Shown in pieces: positions 17,260 to 22,108 of a DNA stretch of 22,108 nt (the stretch's first letter is position 1; every line of letters starts with the position of its first letter). Under the pieces are notes generated by a model, which worked only from the letters and a program-made list of their open reading frames with translations, made no database searches and was not told the DNA's origin. Source of the DNA: Nitriliruptorales bacterium (GTDB lineage Bacteria > Actinomycetota > Nitriliruptoria > Euzebyales > Egibacteraceae). The position numbers were made by a program, and so were the translations under genes. The stretch lies in assembly GCA_007119305.1 (NCBI GenBank), contig SKPY01000176.1, forward strand, positions 1 to 22,108. Reading direction: 5' to 3'.

Positions 17260-17275
17260 GCAGCCGGTCGGCTGC
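17260..17275 (-). terminator. Hairpin after the ancestral PIN stop
   Basis: GCAGCCG (17260-17266) and CGGCTGC (17269-17275) pair around 2 nt, directly next to the reconstructed PIN stop (17276-17278). No T-run. Its position supports the idea that the gene once ended here. Confidence 0.3.
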
Positions 17276-17696
17276 TCAGCGGAGGCGGGCGAGCACCTGG
17301 CGGGGCGTGAGGATGTCAAGAGTCCAGTTCGAGGCTGGTCACGTCGTCATCGCCGCTGACGAGCGCATCGACACCCGCGGCCCGGGCGAGGGCGATGAGG
17401 TAGTCGTCGTCAGGATCGCGGCTGACAGGCGAAAGCTCGTCTGGGTCATCGACGAGTTCGGCATGGTGGCGGATGGCGTCCACGTACGCCTCGACCTGTT
17501 CCACCGAGACCCAGGCGCGGAAGCGGTCGCGCGCCAGCACCTCCCCGAGTTCGTCGAGAAGCCCTGGGGCGGCGACGAGGACCACCTCGCCGGTGTCGAC
17601 CGCGGCGAGCAGGGCGCCCGGGCCACCTCCTGGAGACAGCAGCGCCGACACCAGCACGTTGGTGTCGGCGACGATCCGCGCCGCGTGCCCGAGCGT
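17276..17696 (-). pseudogene. PIN-domain ribonuclease toxin, damaged
   Basis: The frame encodes a PIN toxin of the COG1569/VapC-like type: VADTNVLVSALLSP carries the first catalytic Asp, then ARDRFRAWVS, SRDPDDDYLIALARAAG and VDALVSGDDD with further acidic residues. Two lesions are visible. Upstream of the DTN motif, after the antitoxin's TGA at 17697-17699, the frame has no ATG, GTG or TTG; the first usable start is GTG 17655-17657, which drops the DTN Asp. At the 3' end the frame stops at 17316, while the next frame continues LDILTPRQVLARLR, the expected ending, to a TGA at 17276-17278. The intact core (17316-17657) could give 113 residues, but probably not an active nuclease. Non-standard initiation coupled to the antitoxin stop is the alternative. 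Confidence 0.7.
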
Positions 17697-17966
17697 TCAG
17701 CCGTCCTGGCCACGGTTGGACAAGGGCCGCTGCGCCCGGACCGCCTCGGTCTCCGCCCGCGCGAGCGCCATGGCCTCCCGTCCGGTCAAGTCGCTGCGTT
17801 CCCAGACCGCCGAGGCGGTCTCGACCAACGATCGTCCGGCCTGGCGTCCGCGGCGCACAGCGTCCTCTACCACCTCATCACGCGAGCGACCGCTGCGGGA
17901 CGCTTGCTCGTCTACCCACCGCAGCAGTTCTTGGTCGATCTCGATCTCGGCACGCACCCGTGACAT
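17697..17966 (-). CDS. CopG/ribbon-helix-helix antitoxin
   Basis: An 89-residue protein. Its N-terminus, SRVRAEIEIDQELLRWVDEQ followed by ASRSGRSRDEVVEDAVRRG, is a ribbon-helix-helix: a short strand that pairs in the dimer and contacts DNA, then two helices. The C-terminal half would wrap the PIN toxin. ATG 17964-17966 has AGGAG 7 nt upstream, so the longer open frame reaching 18170 is not used. The partner PIN frame follows directly and shares its reading frame after the TGA. Such antitoxins usually repress their own promoter, expected in 17967-18060. It appears intact although the toxin is damaged. Confidence 0.82.
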   Translation of the reverse strand: MSRVRAEIEIDQELLRWVDEQASRSGRSRDEVVEDAVRRGRQAGRSLVETASAVWERSDLTGREAMALARAETEAVRAQRPLSNRGQDG

Positions 17967-18062
17967 GGGCTCACTCCTGTACGACTCGATCGCCATTGTG
18001 GCCTCTGGCCGCCGGCGAGGCGACCTTCCTGTCAACAACGGCCCTGTCACGCCCGGTCGACC

Positions 18063-18087
18063 GCAGTCCGACTTGGGGCAGGACTGC
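18063..18087. terminator. Hairpin between SRPBCC and antitoxin genes
   Basis: GCAGTCC (18063-18069) and GGACTGC (18081-18087) form a 7-bp stem with an 11-nt loop. It lies downstream of the minus-strand SRPBCC gene and upstream of the antitoxin, so it could be a terminator or part of an operator. No T-run. Confidence 0.35.
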
Positions 18088-18106
18088 CGGCTCAGGATCG
18101 CGTCGC

Positions 18107-18162
18107 GACTACCAAGCGTGAGGAACCGCGGGGCGCCTCGACCGTCGGGCTTACCCGGCATA
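18107..18162 (+). repeat. Short intergenic repeat, copy 2
   Basis: It begins GACTACCAAGCGTGAGGAA and ends ACCCGGCATA. Its outermost bases GACTA and the following TAGTC (18162-18166) are inverted. It aligns with copy 1 over its whole length with few gaps. It sits between the SRPBCC gene and the antitoxin. Confidence 0.55.
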
Positions 18163-18240
18163 GTCCGCAATCGACGAAGCCGGGCGGGGACGTTAGACCG
18201 TGGTCGGCGATCAGCTGGTAGCCGGGGGTCCCGACGCCTG

Positions 18241-18690
18241 CTATGCGGGCACCAACTCGGCCAGCTTGTCCAGGGATGCTCGGATCTCCTTGCGCAGGGG
18301 CCCTTTGCGCATTGGGAGCAAGAGATGCTTGAGGAAGAAGGTCTTGGGGTGTGGCTCGCACATGACCGTCACCTTGGAGCCGGCCGGGGTCGGGTGCACG
18401 GTCCAGGTCCACTGCGCGTACGAGGGGTTGTTGCCCTCACGCTTGGAACGATGGACGAACCGGTGCTGTGTCCGGTCGAGCTCGACCACCTCGGAGTTGC
18501 TGTTCCACTTCGCCCCGTTCGCCTTGACGCGCACCGTCCACGCGGCGCCTTCGGCGAGGCGCTCGGGCCGCTCTACCACCTCCTTGATCTTGTCGTTCCA
18601 CGACGGCAGGGCTTCGATGTCGATGATCTGTTCGAGGACCGCTTGCGGTGGAGCTTCGATCTGTCGGCTGTGGCTGATGACATCGGTCAT
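18241..18690 (-). CDS. SRPBCC family protein
   Basis: A 149-residue protein with the helix-grip START/Bet v1-like fold. The opening strand ISHSRQIEAPPQAVLEQIID leads into IEALPSWNDKIKEVVE, the typical entry to the ligand cavity. Central strands include WTVRVKANGAKW and YAQWTWTVHPTPAGSKVTVM, and the long C-terminal helix is LRKEIRASLDKLAEL. These proteins bind hydrophobic ligands or act in polyketide metabolism; nothing here gives the ligand. ATG 18688-18690 has GGGAGGA 7 nt upstream, so the start is secure and the longer open frame upstream is read-through. It is intact, with no clear operon partner other than the damaged hydrolase 149 nt upstream. Confidence 0.85.
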   Translation of the reverse strand: MTDVISHSRQIEAPPQAVLEQIIDIEALPSWNDKIKEVVERPERLAEGAAWTVRVKANGAKWNSNSEVVELDRTQHRFVHRSKREGNNPSYAQWTWTVHPTPAGSKVTVMCEPHPKTFFLKHLLLPMRKGPLRKEIRASLDKLAELVPA

Positions 18691-18839
18691 GAGCCTGTCC
18701 TCCCTGCTTCTTTGCTTGTGCGGTGTTCCTTGTACGACGTGTCGAGGATCGTCAGCAGGCGAGGTCGTCGAGCGGTTCGGGTTCGCGGTGGGTCGCCGCG
18801 CCGGTCGGGTACAGGGGCCTGCTGGTGTCGATCGGTGGG

Positions 18840-19340
18840 TCAGGCCGGCTGCTGCGCTGGCGAGAAGAACTCCGTGAGTGCCTCTGCGAGCGCCTCGGGG
18901 TGGGTCAGGGGGGCGGCGTGCCCGGCGCCAGGGATCTCGTGCACCCGTGCGTTGGGCGCGTGGTCGGCCACGTGCCGCGCGCAGGCGGTGAACAAGGGAT
19001 TGACGGTGTCCGGTCCGTGCAGCACGAGCACCGGCGCCGAGATCCGGCCGAGGATCTCCGGATCGGCAGCGGTGGGGCCTCCGGGCTGGCTGCCCTGCTG
19101 GATGTCGTTGAGCAAGACCGGGACGTAGCGCCCTGTGGCCTCGAGGTAGCCGGCGGAGTCCAACGCCGCGACCTCCCCGTCGTGGAACACGAACTCGGCC
19201 CAGGCGCGAGCCGCGTCCGTCAGCTTGCCTGCAGCGGCCAGCTCGCCGACGCGGGCGACGGTGTCGCCGACAGCCGCACGCTGCTGCTCGGGCCACACAC
19301 CAGGCGGCAGTGCGGGCTCATAGACGGCCACCGCGGTCAC
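18840..19340 (-). pseudogene. Alpha/beta hydrolase fragment lacking the nucleophile
   Basis: A 166-residue frame that is the C-terminal half of an alpha/beta hydrolase. VTAVAVYEPALPP is the strand after the nucleophile elbow, then comes a helical lid, then SAPVLVLHGPDTVNPLF with the acid and VHEIPGAGHAAPLTHPEALA with the catalytic His. The frame is open a little further upstream (FALEAAARSEAVTAVAVYEP, to about 19390), but the elbow G-x-S-x-G, the oxyanion loop and the first strands are missing. Upstream lies the promoter of the divergent DUF1778 operon. The N-terminal half was therefore probably deleted at a junction near 19390. It cannot work as a serine hydrolase. Confidence 0.72.
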
Positions 19341-19411
19341 CGCCTCGGACCGCGCCGCCGCTTCCAGTGCGAACCGCGTTTCCCCCTGCCCACCTTCACG
19401 GACCCGCGAGG

Positions 19412-19440
19412 TTGACGTCCTGAGACCGTGGCCGTACGAT
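19412..19440 (+). promoter_or_regulatory. Promoter of the DUF1778-GNAT operon
   Basis: TTGACG (19412-19417) and TACGAT (19435-19440) are separated by exactly 17 nt, a good housekeeping-sigma match. Transcription should start at about 19447, 16 nt before the ATG at 19463. It overlaps the alternative start at 19439, which is therefore unlikely. Confidence 0.65.
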
Positions 19441-19462
19441 GGCCGGACAAGGGAGGGATGAC

Positions 19463-19741
19463 ATGGCCATCGCGCGCGCTCGCGACGAACGGATCGAGTT
19501 CCGCACCACGCCCGATGTGCGGCGCCTGGTCGAGCGTGCCGTGGAAGCCTCGGGAAGCAACCTGACCGACTTCGCCGAGTCCAGCCTGGTGCTCGCCGCG
19601 CAACGGGTCCTGGCCGACCGGGAGCATTTCGTGATGTCCGGGCGCGCGGCGGCCGATTGGGAGGCGATCAACTCCCGGCCTGCCCGGGAGCTGCCCGGTC
19701 TACGAGAGCTGATGGCGCGGCCCTCCCCGTTCGACGAGTGA
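19463..19741 (+). CDS. DUF1778 (TacA-like) antitoxin
   Basis: A 92-residue protein with an N-terminal ribbon-helix-helix (ERIEFRTTPDVRRLVERAVE, then ASGSNLTDFAESSLVLAAQR) and a C-terminal tail that contacts the toxin (REHFVMSGRAAADWEAINSR). This is the standard DUF1778 arrangement. DUF1778 proteins neutralise GNAT toxins and repress their own operon. ATG 19463 is preceded by GGGAGG at 6 nt and sits just behind a good promoter; an ATG at 19439 would lie inside that promoter. Its stop overlaps the GNAT start by 4 nt (GTGA), typical of a coupled toxin-antitoxin pair. It looks intact. Confidence 0.87.
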   Translation: MAIARARDERIEFRTTPDVRRLVERAVEASGSNLTDFAESSLVLAAQRVLADREHFVMSGRAAADWEAINSRPARELPGLRELMARPSPFDE

Positions 19742-20259
19742 CCTACCGGCCGCCTGAGCCGCTCGGCCCCGCCCACGAGCTCGACGCCTTCGTTTGCGCC
19801 TCCGCCGAGCAGACCGACTGGCTGGTGCGTCACGCCCGCCAGTCGATGGCCACAGCAACGACGAAGGTGTTCGTGGTCACCCCGGTCGACAGCCACCAGG
19901 TGGTGGCCTTCTACGCGTGGACGATGGCGCAGATCGATCTCGCCGACGCCCCCACGCGGCTGCGCAAAGGCGCCGGCAACTACCCCCAACCCGTGGCGTT
20001 GCTGGCACGGCTCGGGGTGCACCGCGACCACGAACGCCAAGGCCTGGGCGCGGCGCTCCTGGGCGATGTCATCCAGCGCGTGGCCGCGATCAGCGACGAC
20101 ATCGGCTGCCGTGGCCTCCTCGTGCACTGCGAGTCGAAGCAGGCGCGCGACTTCTACCTTCACCTCATCCCCGAGTTCGAGCCCAGCCCCACCGACGAAC
20201 TGCACCTCGTTCTTCTCCTGAAAGACATCAAGAAGACGCTCCAAGCCAACAACCCATAA
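19738..20259 (+). CDS. GNAT acetyltransferase toxin (TacT/AtaT-like)
   Basis: A 173-residue GNAT protein, length normal for these toxins. Family members acetylate the amino group of aminoacyl-tRNA and so block translation. The acetyl-CoA binding motif A is LARLGVHRDHERQGLGAALL (R-x-x-G-x-G/A pattern), followed by the helix GDVIQRVAAISDD. The Tyr expected to act in catalysis is in RDFYLHLIPEF. The start is GTG 19738-19740, overlapping the antitoxin stop as GTGA, so translation is coupled. There is no signal peptide or membrane segment. It appears complete, making this the one whole toxin-antitoxin pair in the window. Repeat copy 3 follows 2 nt after its stop. Confidence 0.87.
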   Translation: MTYRPPEPLGPAHELDAFVCASAEQTDWLVRHARQSMATATTKVFVVTPVDSHQVVAFYAWTMAQIDLADAPTRLRKGAGNYPQPVALLARLGVHRDHERQGLGAALLGDVIQRVAAISDDIGCRGLLVHCESKQARDFYLHLIPEFEPSPTDELHLVLLLKDIKKTLQANNP

Positions 20260-20261
20260 CG

Positions 20262-20314
20262 CCCCCTAGCGCACGACACCTCCTCCCAGCCGCGCCGCGG
20301 CTCAACCCGGCATA
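20262..20314 (+). repeat. Short intergenic repeat, copy 3
   Basis: It shares CAACCCGGCATA and an AGCG block 37 nt before ACCCGGCATA with copies 1 and 2, though the first block is more diverged. It lies between the convergent ends of the GNAT gene and the ATPase pseudogene and supplies the latter's last codons. Confidence 0.4.
20288..20302. terminator. Hairpin between convergent genes
   Basis: AGCCGC (20288-20293) and GCGGCT (20297-20302) pair around GCC. It lies where the GNAT operon and the ATPase pseudogene converge, so it may serve both. No T-run. Confidence 0.35.
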
Positions 20315-22108
20315 GGCCGCTGGGCGATCATCTGGAAGGTCGACAGCGTCCCGCGTGGGGACGCGACACGCGCCGCGGCAAGCTGCTGCCGGGCGGCGTG
20401 CTCGGCACCCTGAAGCAGATCGGCGAACCCCAGGACGATCCGCGCTCAAACGCCTGCACGCCCTCGCTGCGACCGAGCTCGAGGGATCGTCTCCGCCTGC
20501 TTCCGCGCTCGTCGAGCTCAGCGGCGAATAGCAGCATCCCGCTCAGGAACGCGTAGGCGTTGGCGAGCGGGACGTGCTGGCCAGCCGCCCACGTCTCGGT
20601 GATCGCTTGCTCGAGCTGGGCGCGCCCTGCGGCGATCGTGGGCCCGCGTGTCGCGACGGTGCCGGCGTAGGTCAGTACCCACGCGAAGGTCTGCCGGTCG
20701 CCGAGGCGCTCGGCGAGTGCGACCGCCTCCCGGAGTCCGCCTGCACCGCGCCACTGGTCGCGTCACCGCTGTAGAAGCCGCACCAGGCGCGGAAGACCAG
20801 AGCACGGACCAGGGTCGTTTCGTCCCCCAGCGTTCTCGCCATGGGGACCGCCCGTACCGCGAACGCCCAGCCGGCCGGGAAGTCGCCGCCCATGGCGGCG
20901 AGGACCGCCGCGGTCGCGAGTCCGCGAGCACGTTCGGCGTCCGCCGTGCCGGGTGCGTCAACCGCTGCGGCTACCCGACGGCGCAGCTCGATGAACAGCC
21001 CACGGGCCATCCAAAACAAACAGGTCTGCTCGGCGATCGCAAGCACATCGAGCGGACGTTGCCGCTGCACCGCCCAGTCCATGGCCGCGCGCACGTCGTC
21101 GACGTCGGCGGCGGGCCGCGACAGCCACGGCTGGGGATCGGTGCTGGCCAGCTCGGCTCGTGCCTGGGCCGCGAGCTCCAGAACATGGTCCAGGTGTCGG
21201 TCACGCACCACCGTGGGGTCCTCGAGCTCTTCGAGCCGCTGTCGGGCGTACAGCCGGATCGACTCGAGCAGGCGGTAGCGGGCCTGACCGCCGTGCTCGC
21301 GCACCTGCAGCAGGCAGCGGTCGGCCAACCCCGTGACCAGGTCCAGCGCAGAGGTCCCGGTATCGCTGGTGACGGCCTCGGCGGCGTCGAGGTCGATGCC
21401 GCCAGCGAACACCGACAGCCGGGCCAGCGCCAACTGCTGCGCCGGATCGAGCAGGTCGTAGCTCCAGGCGATTGACGTCTCGAGCGTGCGCTGGCGTGGC
21501 AGCGCTCCGCGCACGCCACCCGTCAGCGGCTCGAACCGATCCGAGAGCGCGTCGAGGAGCTGCTCAGCTGACAGCACCCGCACGCGCGCGGTCGCCAGTT
21601 CGAGCGCCAGCGGGATCCCGTCGAGCCGGCGGCAGATCTCCGCCACGGCGACCGCGTTGTCGTCGGTCACGACGAAGTCGGACCGGACCTGCCGCGCCCG
21701 CCGCTCGAACAGGCAGACCGCATCCGCCGCACGGACCTCATGCGCCGCCCGGGCACCGGCAGCCGGCAGCGCCAGTGGGGATACCGCGAACGTCGTCTCG
21801 CTTCCGACCGCCAGCGGTTCGCGACTCGTCGCCAACACCGTCACGTCCGGGCATGTGCCCAGCACCCTGCGACGAGGTCTGCACACGCCACCACGAGATG
21901 CTCGCAGTTGTCGAGCACAACCAGCAGATGCTGCTCTTGCAGGTGTCCGACGAGCGTATCGGCCAGCCCGTGCTCGGATCGCTCATGCACCCCCGTTGCC
22001 TCGGCCACCACGGCAGCCACCATGTCCGGCTCGCCCACCGCCGCAAGGTCAACCCAGCACACGCCCTGCGCGAACCGCGTCTCGCAGTCGGCTGCCACCA
22101 CCCCCGCG
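20302..22108 (-). pseudogene. AfsR/LuxR-like signal-transduction ATPase, frameshifted, 5' end off window
   Basis: Collinear pieces of one NB-ARC-type ATPase in three frames. The first (window edge to about 21,875) has the Walker B strand LLVVLDNCEHL; the P-loop would lie beyond the edge. After a 1-nt shift at about 21,872-21,880 the next frame reads DVTVLATSREPLAVGSET, the GIPLALELA motif, a winged-helix segment (RTLETSIAWSYDLLDPAQQL, then LSVFAGGI) and TPR-like helices (ESIRLYARQRLEELED). Another shift at about 20,770 leads to REAVALAERLGDRQTFAWV. A third at about 20,440 gives FADLLQGAEHAARQQLAAAR and a stop at 20302-20304. Intact relatives are transcription regulators or ATP-binding TPR proteins. 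At least three indels make it non-functional. The longest single frame is 20672-21886. Confidence 0.75.

Larger units (their letters stand above)
16960..17275. other. Non-coding stretch between GNAT relic and PIN gene
   Basis: About 315 nt with no recognisable gene. It holds repeat copy 1 (17055-17110) and a hairpin at 17260-17275. Confidence 0.5.

Noticed and set aside
19439..19462. ATG at 19439 as start of the DUF1778 antitoxin
   Set aside because: It overlaps the -10 box TACGAT and lacks a ribosome site; ATG 19463 has GGGAGG 6 nt upstream.
17055..20314. The three spaced repeats as integron attC sites flanking gene cassettes
   Set aside because: Toxin-antitoxin content and same-strand repeats made this attractive, but the RYYYAAC / GTTRRRY core pair is not present consistently and no integrase is seen.
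4440..22108. All frameshifts as sequencing errors
   Set aside because: The 10.9 kb and 2.6 kb genes in the same window are free of indels, and some damage is truncation or a missing start codon rather than a single-base slip. It cannot be excluded for individual sites.

Overview
The window is very GC-rich with strongly GC-biased third codon positions and short, tightly packed genes. The best clue to lineage is an Lsr2-type DNA-binding tail on the helicase at 905-3481, a domain typical of Actinomycetota. The giant Sec-exported calcium-binding-repeat protein, CopG/PIN and DUF1778/GNAT modules and an AfsR/LuxR-like ATPase also fit an actinomycete. I cannot name the genus.

Layout. (1) 234-3481, minus strand: a compact unit of a TOTE-type primase/SF2 helicase with an Lsr2-like tail, a small helix-turn-helix protein starting 16 nt after it, and a GYD-domain protein overlapping that one. 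This is the best candidate for a little-described system, possibly defensive. (2) 4051-5129, plus strand: a Xre/MbcA-type antitoxin followed by a RES toxin gene broken by two compensating frameshifts, then a relic that looks like the tail of a PLP-dependent decarboxylase. (3) 5553-16463, minus strand: one uninterrupted gene of about 3,636 codons for a secreted, very acidic protein. It has a signal peptide, about 1,800 residues of strand-rich unknown domains, about 1,600 residues of hemolysin-type calcium-binding (RTX) nonapeptides arranged in higher-order units, and a conserved-looking C-terminal cap. (4) 16464-22108: a patchwork of small accessory genes, several decayed. It holds a GNAT relic, a CopG-type antitoxin with a damaged PIN toxin, an intact SRPBCC gene, an alpha/beta hydrolase lacking its nucleophile half, an intact DUF1778-GNAT toxin-antitoxin pair with a clear promoter, and a frameshifted AfsR/LuxR-like ATPase running off the right edge. 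Three copies of a short repeat with conserved internal spacing sit at junctions in this part.

Together: the giant exported protein stands between two stretches of gene turnover. Six genes show frameshifts, truncation or a lost start codon, yet the 10.9 kb and 2.6 kb reading frames are clean. That argues the damage is real decay rather than poor sequence. Three toxin-antitoxin modules lie within 16 kb; two toxins look broken while their antitoxins remain intact, and one pair is complete. All functions are inferred from sequence reading alone.
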